DNA of 64,000 bases from contig NC_006048.2 in the NCBI RefSeq assembly GCF_000006445.2, positions 2,170,001-2,234,000 on the forward strand. Reading direction: 5' to 3'. The position numbers and the translations under genes are program-made. The number at the start of each line of letters is the position of its first letter. Within the stretch, counting starts at the first letter, position 1. Below, one piece after another: positions 56,195 through 64,000 of the stretch. Under the pieces are notes generated by a model that was not told the DNA's origin, did no database searches, and saw only the letters and a list, made by a program, of their open reading frames with translations. The stretch comes from Debaryomyces hansenii CBS767 (lineage: Eukaryota > Ascomycota > Pichiomycetes > Serinales > Debaryomycetaceae).

Positions 56195-58270
56195 TTAATT
56201 CTTCTGATTAGCTTGTTTCAAACAGATAAAGCACATAGCTCGTCTGGCGAGATTAACAGCTTGCTGTAATTCACATTGTTTCTCAAAGTTCCAGTTATCC
56301 TCCTCTGGTATAGTAGAAACATCAACTCCCTCTCGTTCCAAGCACTGGAACTTCTTTCTTACATTTTGTAAGCGTATCATTTCCCTCGGGTCACCCAGGG
56401 GAGAACAAACAATCAACATGGTATTCTCTGGTAACACAGAATATATTCTCGTGAGTCTTTCGTCAAGCTTGCGAAATAAATGATTCTTATCTTCTGCTGA
56501 ATCGACACTTGATTCAGATTGATTATCAGATAGTCCAATGTACCCATCATATGTCTTTGGAATTGGTGACCAGCCCTTATTAAATTCAAGTTCCCTCAAT
56601 TTCAAAAGAGTTAAATCTGTACGATCTACATTATTAGCAAGATGATCAATTGCTTCGTCATCGTTACTAACTTGTACCTTCTGCAATTGATTTTGAGAAC
56701 CTTTAGTATCTGCATCACGAACTGGGGTATAATCTATGAACAAGGAGTTTATTGGATCATGGGATATGCTGTTTTTTACATTTAAACGATCCTTATTAAT
56801 TCTTTCGAACAATGAGGTTTCATTCATATTTTTTCCAAAATATTCACCTTCTTGTAACTTCACCTTAATTAAATCTAGGCATGCCTTTGCATCTTCTACT
56901 GATGAGTGGCCATTCCCTGCATTTTCACCTTCTTGAATCAGTCTACTTAAATATTTTTCAGAAAGCCATTTCAAAGAGGGTTTCAGAGGAGGGCCCCTAT
57001 GATGTTCAAATACAAGTGCTGTATCAATAATTCTGGGGTGCTTTATGTGCATTACGTTCAAATCTGATTCCAATGAGTGGCCTATTAAAATGTCATCGGT
57101 CGATACAATACTGAGTATCTTCTCCTGAATATCTTTTATGTTTGTTGTAATACCCTCCAATTTAGCTTCTGTAATTCCAGAATATTTAGTGAGATAATCA
57201 GTAATTACTTCATCTGGTTTGACCAACAGATCTATTACAACATCACCTTGGAAATTTATTAATGATATACGAGTCAATACCTTACCTGATGCCGCCTGAC
57301 AAAATTCACAATCCAAAGCAAAAGTGTGCGACCCTTCATGGTCGAACTGCCTAGTTTGCACCCATTCACATGAATCTACATTATTAAGATGTTCATCATT
57401 TTCAACTAGGTTAGAATGAATAGGATAATTATTTTGAACCATGTCTTCTTTGCTCAATAGAAGATTCCATACTGTCAACTTAGCTTTCCTCAGGCTATCG
57501 ATTTGATCTTTCTTTTCTTTCTTTGTCAACGGTACATTAGTGAGTGTGTGCAACGCCAGGAATAACGAATCTTTGCTACCTGGTGCGGTTACTTGAATCA
57601 ATGAGTCAAAATTTTCGTTAAAAAACCCTAGTCCCTCAGTTTTCAACGTCTCACACATAGGTACAAATTTATCATCTCGATAAGTAGAAGTTGGCTCTAA
57701 AAATTCGTCCGTGACTAACCCTGGGACGAAGCAGAATACCACCTTCTTTATCTCTGTTATTTGCTTTAATCTTATCCAGGATAAATTATGATTTAAGTCT
57801 TTGTTGAAAATGTGAATGATTAGATCTCGGATATTAGTAAGTGAAAGTTTCTTGATAGATGGATGCTTTTTATCGGCGCTTGCGCTTGTAACTAACTCAA
57901 ATGTAGGCGGTTCTTGGGACTTTTTTAATTTCTTTTTGTGAATCTTGTTGTCAGATTTCAATGAGCTATTCTTGTTATTGTTGGATGTGACTGACGAAGT
58001 CGATGACCTCCTTCTCTTTGAACGTTCTTTATTATTAGGTTGTTTTGATCCTTCATATTTGTCCTTGAATCCAAGCAAAGATGTGTCGACGTCTGTTTCT
58101 TCGTTTACAGACGTGATTGAAACCGCTGAGTCTCGTCTACTTCCATCAGATGCCTTTAAAAACTCTGCCACCAGGTGACGAGGATTTTCTTCTTCTTCCA
58201 AGTTAGCAATCGAAATTGAAAGCCTGGCAGTATTTTTACTTAGTGGGTCGTTTGCTTCGACTTCTGGCAT
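56195..58270 (-). CDS. RNH70: 3'-5' RNA exonuclease Rex1/Rnh70
   Basis: 691 residues, against 553 in S. cerevisiae. The DEDDh exonuclease domain is at about 311-470: FALDCEFC (Exo I, Asp and Glu), IGHSLESDLNVM (Exo II) and HSSVEDAKACLDL (Exo III, with the catalytic His). The conserved KPDEVITDYLTKYSGIT lies between. The N-terminus has basic nuclear targeting clusters (KERSKRRRSS, KIHKKKLKK). It trims 5S rRNA, 5.8S rRNA and tRNA precursors in the nucleus. The C-terminal part after 500 includes an RRM-like stretch (LPENTMLIVCSPLGDPREM). Confidence 0.93.
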   Translation of the reverse strand: MPEVEANDPLSKNTARLSISIANLEEEENPRHLVAEFLKASDGSRRDSAVSITSVNEETDVDTSLLGFKDKYEGSKQPNNKERSKRRRSSTSSVTSNNNKNSSLKSDNKIHKKKLKKSQEPPTFELVTSASADKKHPSIKKLSLTNIRDLIIHIFNKDLNHNLSWIRLKQITEIKKVVFCFVPGLVTDEFLEPTSTYRDDKFVPMCETLKTEGLGFFNENFDSLIQVTAPGSKDSLFLALHTLTNVPLTKKEKKDQIDSLRKAKLTVWNLLLSKEDMVQNNYPIHSNLVENDEHLNNVDSCEWVQTRQFDHEGSHTFALDCEFCQAASGKVLTRISLINFQGDVVIDLLVKPDEVITDYLTKYSGITEAKLEGITTNIKDIQEKILSIVSTDDILIGHSLESDLNVMHIKHPRIIDTALVFEHHRGPPLKPSLKWLSEKYLSRLIQEGENAGNGHSSVEDAKACLDLIKVKLQEGEYFGKNMNETSLFERINKDRLNVKNSISHDPINSLFIDYTPVRDADTKGSQNQLQKVQVSNDDEAIDHLANNVDRTDLTLLKLRELEFNKGWSPIPKTYDGYIGLSDNQSESSVDSAEDKNHLFRKLDERLTRIYSVLPENTMLIVCSPLGDPREMIRLQNVRKKFQCLEREGVDVSTIPEEDNWNFEKQCELQQAVNLARRAMCFICLKQANQKN

Positions 58271-58421
58271 AATGCTTGGAATAATCTGGAGGTAACGTCA
58301 TTGTTAATTCTTCTTTTATTTCAAGACAAAACTCTGAAATATTGTCGGAGATGTTCCGCGCGTGTATACAGGGTGCCATCAACATATATCAGTTTACATC
58401 TATAATACTATGATAAATAAA

Positions 58422-59459
58422 CTATGATCCAGATTGTAGTTTCTCCAACACTTCTTCGAGTGATATACTTTGTTTCTTCTGTATTTCATGAGTTTTCTTG
58501 GAATTGTTGTGATCGGGGAATAACAATGAAAATAAATCATTCTTGCATTCTTCGGCCGTGCGATGTTCAGCTGTATTTTGGTCGACATGGGAATTTATAG
58601 AGTCAATGTAAGCATTGTACATCAAATTGAGTTTATTAAATTCATTTTCATTTGCAAGTATATGGTACTTTAAGTTGTCCTTTTCATGGATTGCGGATGT
58701 AGCCAATATTTGTATTTTGTTCCATGAATCCCATCCTTTCGGTGACAAGAGACGTACTTGCACATTTCCGTTATTCCCGCTTTGATCCGATTCATAAATA
58801 GCAATTGGCTCAGGAGTAGTCCTACTCTGTTGGATTCGTTGGGTTTGGGTTATGTCATGATGACCAATTTGCAGCAAAAAACTCAAAATTATTTTCTCGT
58901 TTGTCATGAGTGCTTGTGTGTTCGATGTACATACAAAAGTACCGCCATGTTTTAAGGATACGAATCTAAGTAATTGTTGTAAAAATACGCTTCTGGGTGA
59001 TAAGTGATCATTCTTAAGGTCCACATTATCAAGCACCACAACTAACTCAAACGGTAAAGGTACATCACAATGCCCGGGTGGAAAGTTCAATTCCGCTTCA
59101 TCTAAATCGTACCCGCCAGTATCATTTCCATATTGCATTTCTTTTAAGTAGTAAGCGTATTCTTCTGCAAATTGATTCTTGTTTTGTAGCCTTCCTTCAT
59201 CGTTATCAAATGAATTGAGAAATACCATTGTCAGTATAAATGCTTCGATATTACTAAGAACTGTTATTATGGTTACTTTTCCAAGTGTATCCTGTGATAA
59301 TTGTGTCCTAAGATGTTTTTCGAAGATGTTTAAATTGGAAATGACGTAGATATCATGCCTATTTGTATACAAATAATTTATAGACAGTGTTGCATATTGA
59401 TGTAATATTATTATAGTATCCTTCTGTGAAGAGCTTGTATCAAAAATGTTCGGGCTCAT
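58422..59459 (-). CDS. Uncharacterised protein, possible degenerate RecA-like fold
   Basis: 345 residues from the ATG at 59459. I cannot assign it. It has a beta strand pattern at the N-terminus (DTIIILHQYATLSINYLY, DIYVISN), a Walker B-like ELVVVLDNVDL ending at Asp144, and GGTFVCTSNTQALM downstream, which together suggest a RecA or AAA-like core. No Walker A (GXXXXGKS/T) is seen, so ATP binding is doubtful. Catalytically dead RecA relatives are known in the Shu complex (Psy3, Csm2) and in Elongator (Elp4-6), which are possible comparisons only. The C-terminus is Glu/Lys-rich. It lies 151 bases upstream of RNH70 on the same strand and is divergent from TAF1. Confidence 0.65.
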   Translation of the reverse strand: MSPNIFDTSSSQKDTIIILHQYATLSINYLYTNRHDIYVISNLNIFEKHLRTQLSQDTLGKVTIITVLSNIEAFILTMVFLNSFDNDEGRLQNKNQFAEEYAYYLKEMQYGNDTGGYDLDEAELNFPPGHCDVPLPFELVVVLDNVDLKNDHLSPRSVFLQQLLRFVSLKHGGTFVCTSNTQALMTNEKIILSFLLQIGHHDITQTQRIQQSRTTPEPIAIYESDQSGNNGNVQVRLLSPKGWDSWNKIQILATSAIHEKDNLKYHILANENEFNKLNLMYNAYIDSINSHVDQNTAEHRTAEECKNDLFSLLFPDHNNSKKTHEIQKKQSISLEEVLEKLQSGS

Positions 59460-59619
59460 GTTAATATGTAACTCCTAAGACGTATTGGTCTACTAGAGCT
59501 TGGGTTGTTGTTTTAACATTTTTTGCTTTGTGTAATTTTTAAAACAAGCTATATCAAATGATCATAAAAACTAGGCATATACTATAATTATTCCAGTTCT
59601 ATCGATAGTAGTCCCAGCT

Positions 59620-62600
59620 ATGGATAAACCTAAGAAACAAGGCAAAGGTGGGAATCCGATTGCCGAAGAATCTTATAATCAGTTTATTGGTGATTCATCA
59701 AATTTGCCCAATGACCAGGTAATTAATGATATATTTCTGTCTCGTAAGACCCAGCATGCTGAAGATGCTGTAGATTATGAAGATATCGATGAATTAGCTG
59801 ATGATGATGAAATTGACTTAAATGACGAACAGGAATCAAGTATTCCTCATGATGATGTAGATAATAACGAAGGAGACCTTCAAGAACAGGCCGATGAAGA
59901 ATTTGACAATATGTTTGGAAACGATGGCGGTGAAGAAAACAACATGGATGAAGATAAGTTTGGTTCGTATTCGGACAATAATAATCGTCTATTTAATGAC
60001 TTGAATAATACTGACAACTTGGTTGATGATGATGGTTTTCATGATTTGAACATGGGTGGAATATTTGAAGATGATATACAAAATAGGGAGAGTCATTCTG
60101 CGCAACCAGACAGAAAGCGGGCCCGCCCATTGGAACTGGAGGAGAATAGAAGAATAAAGAAGCAAAAGCTCGCAAGAATTGTAAAGAAACTAGAAGAGAG
60201 GAATACGAAGAAGAGTTTAGCTTACTATTTCCCCAATTATGCTAAAGATAAACCATTTAACAATCACACGTTGTTTCTACCATCTCCCAAGTACTATTCC
60301 TATCTTCGTCCCCCAATAGCATTAAAATCTAACGTTAAACCATTAATTCCAAATAAATTATCATTGAAAATTGATGTTGACCAAAGAAAATTATTTAAGG
60401 CTAAAAAGTTACCACTAAACGACAGCTCCGAGAATGCAAAAAATAACATAATAAATATCACGTCAAACGATTTAGACATAATAGAAGAATTAGAAAAAAA
60501 AGGCGTTCAAAAGGTATCTAACCTAAACCCAATTTCATTCTTGAGTCTGGATGGAACAAATAATGATAAGTTTTCTGAATTCTCGAAAGACTTGATTCTA
60601 TCTACGACTTATTGGGATGATGATGCCATTATTAATGCAGGTGATAAAAAGTACGATACTGGCGTTCCTGTCAAAGTCGAGCAAAGATCACTTGATATGG
60701 AATCTGATTACGAAGAGGATGAAAACATATTTAATGGACAAATAACTGAAAAGAACTTGAAGTTAGACATGAACGATCCTAATTTATTATTTGTGCCTGA
60801 TAAGTCTGCATCTGAAAAAACAAAATCCAAGGCTGTTATTCCTACTAATGAAAAATTATTGGAAATGAAATTCAATATTTCTAATGATAAAGAATATGAA
60901 ATATTAAAGAATAATTACAATACAAAGGTTAGAAGTCAATTGAGTAACTTAAATATTGAACATTCAATTCCAGCACTACGGTTGCAAACTCCTTACTATA
61001 GAGTTAAGTTGACTAAAGAGGAAGCAAGATCTTTCCATAGACCTAAATTTAATGTCAGGCCGGGTACATTAATAAGTTTTTCGAAATTGAAGTTGCGTAA
61101 GAAGAAAAAGGACAGAGGTAAAACATCCCAAGAAATATTTACAAAGTCTTCGGATTTAACAACTTCAGACACGAGTGCTCTTATTGGGATGGAATACGCA
61201 GAAGAATATCCTCAAATTTTATCGAATTTTGGTATGGGTTCTAAATTAATTAATTATTATCGAAAGGAAAAGGAAGATGATAATTCGAGACCAAAAGCTC
61301 CGTTAGGTGAAACTCATGTTCTCGGTGTAGAAGATAGATCACCGTTCTGGAATTTTGGCCATGTTGCTAAGGGTGATTTTGTCCCAACTCTATACAACAA
61401 TATGGTACGTGCTCCCGTTTTCAAACATGACACTACCCAAACCGACTTTTTGCTTGTTCGATCACAGGGAGCTGGTAATCATCAAAAATATTTCTTGAGA
61501 AATATTAATCATCTCTTTGCTGTGGGAAATACATTTCCTGCTGTGGAAGTCCCTGCTCCACATTCTAGGAAAGTTACTAATACTTCTAAAAACAGGTTGA
61601 AGATGATTGTATTTCGTGCAATGAATATGAATGATGAATCCCGTGTTTCTGTAAAGACTATTGCACATCATTTTCCCGATCAAAACGATATGCAAAATCG
61701 TCAAAGATTGAAGGAGTTCATGGAATATCAAAAACACGGTGAGGATCAAGGATATTGGAAAATTAAGAATACTGACATTGTGCCGTCAGAAGACGAGATT
61801 AGATCTATGATCACTCCTGAAGACGTGGCGTTATTAGACAGTATGCAATATGGGCAGCAGACATTGGAGGATTTGGCCTTTTTGTTCAGTAATGAGGCAG
61901 GATCCAAAAAAGAGGATATCAAAAAGGAAAATAAGAAAGACAAATCTAGAGATGAGAATACTAGTGATGGTGAAAAAGAGAAAGACAAACCTAAAGAGAA
62001 GAATGAGAAAGAGAAGAAATCAAAATTGAAAGATAAGGACAATGATAAAGATAGAGATAGGGATCTTGAAGAAGAAGAAGAACTCGCACCATGGAATTTA
62101 ACTCGTAATTTCGTAAATGCCAATCAGACTAAGGCAATGCTCCAACTTAATGGTGAAGGAGACCCTACAGGCATTGGATTAGGATTTTCATTCTTTAGAT
62201 CGACACAAAAAAGCAGTTTCACTCCATTATTTGCACCCGTTAAGGAAAACGTTCCTAAAAACAATACTGCTGCGTATCAGCAAAAGCTTTATGAGAATGA
62301 AGTTTCAAGAATATGGTACGCGCAAAGAAGATCTTTGACTGTAGATCAACTGGATGGTCATGATTTAAGTACTGTGTACAATGAATATAAACCGGCAGAC
62401 CATGATCGAGCAGTAAAACATAAAATAGCAAAAGATAAAGACATTGCTATTAATGAAGAAATTGGATCTGCCGAGAATAAGGCTTTGAGGATAACAAGAA
62501 GATTCCGTGATGAAAATGGTATTGTTCAAAGACGAGTTGATACTATTACTGATCCAAGATTAATACGAGCATATATAAGACGTAGAAAGCAAATTGAAGA

Positions 62601-63036
62601 TGAATTATTAAGGAATGCCGAGGTTGACGATATTATTCCGACGAATGATAAAGAATTAAACAAACTCCGTCGTAAGGCTTTAGAAGAAAAATTGGCTAGT
62701 TTGGAAAAGAAAGCCAAGCTGGGGAAAGGTAGAAAACCTTCCAAGGATGTATTGCATATAGCTGCAGCTGCCGGTGGAAAAGTGATCGATGCTAACACTG
62801 TAATGTTACCAGACGGTTCTTATGCTTTTGGTGGCAAAGGTATTGGTAAGGGTAAAAGTAAAACTAGAAGATGCGCCTCGTGCGGTGCATTTGGTCACAT
62901 TAGGACCAATAAGTCATGTCCATTATTTTATCAGAATAATGAAAAAGAAGCTTCTACAGAAACCAACACTACTGTTGGTGCTGAAACTTCTGTACCGCCT
63001 CCGTCTTTTCCTCAGGCGGGACCGTCAGGTCAGTAG
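59620..63036 (+). CDS. TAF1: TFIID subunit Taf1
   Basis: 1138 residues, against 1066 in S. cerevisiae. The N-terminus is acidic (DYEDIDELADDDEIDLNDEQ), like the TBP-binding TAND region. The central DUF3591 core has LRLQTPYYRVKLTKEEARSFHRP, VEDRSPFWNFGHVAKGDFV, LYNNMVRAPVFKH and DFLLVRSQGAG. A Lys/Glu/Asp repeat lies near 765-820, then WNLTRNFVNANQTKAMLQL. A zinc knuckle near the end is Cys1085, Cys1088, His1093 and Cys1100. No bromodomains are present, as expected in yeast, where Bdf1 supplies them. Taf1 is the largest TFIID subunit and scaffolds it at promoters. Confidence 0.97.
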   Translation: MDKPKKQGKGGNPIAEESYNQFIGDSSNLPNDQVINDIFLSRKTQHAEDAVDYEDIDELADDDEIDLNDEQESSIPHDDVDNNEGDLQEQADEEFDNMFGNDGGEENNMDEDKFGSYSDNNNRLFNDLNNTDNLVDDDGFHDLNMGGIFEDDIQNRESHSAQPDRKRARPLELEENRRIKKQKLARIVKKLEERNTKKSLAYYFPNYAKDKPFNNHTLFLPSPKYYSYLRPPIALKSNVKPLIPNKLSLKIDVDQRKLFKAKKLPLNDSSENAKNNIINITSNDLDIIEELEKKGVQKVSNLNPISFLSLDGTNNDKFSEFSKDLILSTTYWDDDAIINAGDKKYDTGVPVKVEQRSLDMESDYEEDENIFNGQITEKNLKLDMNDPNLLFVPDKSASEKTKSKAVIPTNEKLLEMKFNISNDKEYEILKNNYNTKVRSQLSNLNIEHSIPALRLQTPYYRVKLTKEEARSFHRPKFNVRPGTLISFSKLKLRKKKKDRGKTSQEIFTKSSDLTTSDTSALIGMEYAEEYPQILSNFGMGSKLINYYRKEKEDDNSRPKAPLGETHVLGVEDRSPFWNFGHVAKGDFVPTLYNNMVRAPVFKHDTTQTDFLLVRSQGAGNHQKYFLRNINHLFAVGNTFPAVEVPAPHSRKVTNTSKNRLKMIVFRAMNMNDESRVSVKTIAHHFPDQNDMQNRQRLKEFMEYQKHGEDQGYWKIKNTDIVPSEDEIRSMITPEDVALLDSMQYGQQTLEDLAFLFSNEAGSKKEDIKKENKKDKSRDENTSDGEKEKDKPKEKNEKEKKSKLKDKDNDKDRDRDLEEEEELAPWNLTRNFVNANQTKAMLQLNGEGDPTGIGLGFSFFRSTQKSSFTPLFAPVKENVPKNNTAAYQQKLYENEVSRIWYAQRRSLTVDQLDGHDLSTVYNEYKPADHDRAVKHKIAKDKDIAINEEIGSAENKALRITRRFRDENGIVQRRVDTITDPRLIRAYIRRRKQIEDELLRNAEVDDIIPTNDKELNKLRRKALEEKLASLEKKAKLGKGRKPSKDVLHIAAAAGGKVIDANTVMLPDGSYAFGGKGIGKGKSKTRRCASCGAFGHIRTNKSCPLFYQNNEKEASTETNTTVGAETSVPPPSFPQAGPSGQ

Positions 63037-63397
63037 ATATTTCTCGTTCAATACTTGAATCAACATTAATTAAATACACTTCAGTAGTGTATGAAGTAAT
63101 CTTGTAGGATTCCTCAATTTGTTATTTTCAATAGAAATGCTTATTAAAGATATATGATTTTAAATAATATCTATGATTAGATGTACTATATATTAATAAT
63201 ATTATATATATGTTGAAACTAATTGTTATTGAATTTACCATTCGTCAATCTACACTCAAAACAATCTTTAAAATAATATGGATTAACTATTTAGCTTTAG
63301 GTAATAGTTTCATTATTCATTAATTTTTAAAAATATCATATAGAAATACACCCATATCATACCATCAATTTCCTTGACCCTCTTGATTAATAACAGA
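63037..63397. other. Convergent AT-rich intergenic region
   Basis: 361 bases between the TAF1 stop and the stop of the 61-residue gene. It is very AT-rich with TATATAT runs near 63188-63212. Nothing else was seen. Confidence 0.6.
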
Positions 63398-63583
63398 TCA
63401 TTCTTCTACAACCCAGTAACGATAAGGATGGATGTGCAGACCCTCATATTCTGGATCGGAATTCACGAAGATCTTTTTGAATGCGGAACGTGAATAATAA
63501 TAATTCGCCATACAGAAAATTTCAAATGAAACAAGGGAACCACCAAAGAGCATTGCCCTCGCAGGGGTTAATTGAGCTAACAT
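63398..63583 (-). CDS. Small membrane protein, 61 residues, probably mitochondrial
   Basis: ATG at 63583, stop TGA. I do not know its name. A single hydrophobic segment (AMLFGGSLVSFEIFCMANYYY, about residues 10-30) follows a short start with one Arg, and the tail ends in HIHPYRYWVVEE, aromatic and charged. That pattern and the good start codon favour a real gene over a chance frame. The shape is like small subunits or assembly factors of respiratory complexes, which I offer as analogy only. Confidence 0.6.
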   Translation of the reverse strand: MLAQLTPARAMLFGGSLVSFEIFCMANYYYSRSAFKKIFVNSDPEYEGLHIHPYRYWVVEE

Positions 63584-63747
63584 TTTGAATAACTTACTAG
63601 TTGTAGTAACAATACGTATGAATAAATATTAGAATGCGTGAAGTAAGGAGAGGGTATCACGAAATATATACTTTGATTGCAAAAAGCAATCCCAGTCACA
63701 CGTATTTTGCGACCAACTGATCTTTTGATATACGAAACCCTAAATGG

Positions 63748-64000
63748 TCAATACTTCCTTACACCTTCTCCACCCGGTAATATTGGTAAGAACTGACCTA
63801 TAATTAACATAGGTATATCAAATGGGTCTCTCTTAACGGTCCATGCAGAGCAAAATTCAATATACTCTCTATCTGCAACATCTGACGCTTCATTATGAAA
63901 TGCAGCCGATGAATTTTTCATTAACTTACATTTCGTAATAATACTCAGGTGTAAATTACCAACAGCCACCGATTTAAACAACTTGAAGTAATTAATAATA
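63748..64000 (-). CDS. Partial unknown gene, C-terminal 83 residues
   Basis: The frame is open to the right edge; an apparent start at 63981 is TTG, so the true start lies outside. Visible sequence ends SAWTVKRDPFDIPMLIIGQ then FLPILPGGEGVRKY. I do not recognise the family. The gene lies 164 bases upstream of the 61-residue gene on the same strand. An upstream exon outside the window is possible, as the visible part has no clear N-terminal start. Confidence 0.5.
   Translation of the reverse strand, partial: IINYFKLFKSVAVGNLHLSIITKCKLMKNSSAAFHNEASDVADREYIEFCSAWTVKRDPFDIPMLIIGQFLPILPGGEGVRKY

Overview
This 64 kb window is nuclear DNA of a budding yeast. It is AT-rich and densely packed, with about 35 protein genes on both strands. 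Nearly all are single-exon and most have a clear Saccharomyces counterpart. Two genes carry short spliceosomal introns with GTAAGT donors, TACTAA(C/T) branch points and acceptors only 7-9 bases past the branch adenosine. The gene set, the splice signals and a CTG codon that fits a conserved motif better as serine (codon 525 of the gene at 45239) suggest a CTG-clade yeast close to Debaryomyces. That placement is inference. Quoted translations use the standard code, so CTG may really be Ser.

Layout. 1-11 kb: the 3' part of a LAM-type sterol transfer gene, an intron-containing SAE3/SWI5 homologue, ADE5,7, mitochondrial ribosomal MRPL3, an unannotated-looking 58-residue membrane protein gene, ERD1 and RRP17. 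11-24 kb: LRP1, IRE1, COG1, CMS1, MTO1 and a CENP-T-like gene (CNN1). 24-34 kb: a mitochondrial carrier, ECO1, BNA6, DOC1, SMI1/KNR4 and GSH1. 34-45 kb: a short Zn2Cys6 protein, HAP2, CSE1, VRG4 and ADE4. 45-50 kb: a nuclease-like/kinase-like fusion gene bracketed by a direct repeat, then DHH1 with a previously hidden 11-base first exon. 50-64 kb: a small zinc-ribbon protein, RIA1/EFL1, IBD2, a hypothetical protein, RNH70/REX1, a second uncharacterised protein, TAF1, a 61-residue membrane protein and a gene running off the right edge.

The genes are mainly housekeeping. Some related functions recur: purine synthesis (ADE5,7 and ADE4, both with a TGACTC element upstream), rRNA processing (RRP17, LRP1, CMS1, RNH70, RIA1), secretory-pathway homeostasis (IRE1, ERD1, COG1, VRG4) and chromosome segregation (CNN1, ECO1, DOC1, IBD2). 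RRP17/LRP1 and IRE1/COG1 are functionally related pairs sharing short divergent promoters. No tRNA, rRNA, transposon, CRISPR array, centromere or telomere was found. The most unusual locus is 44.77-47.24 kb, where an accessory-looking PD-(D/E)XK/kinase fusion gene sits between two copies of a 27-28 bp direct repeat.
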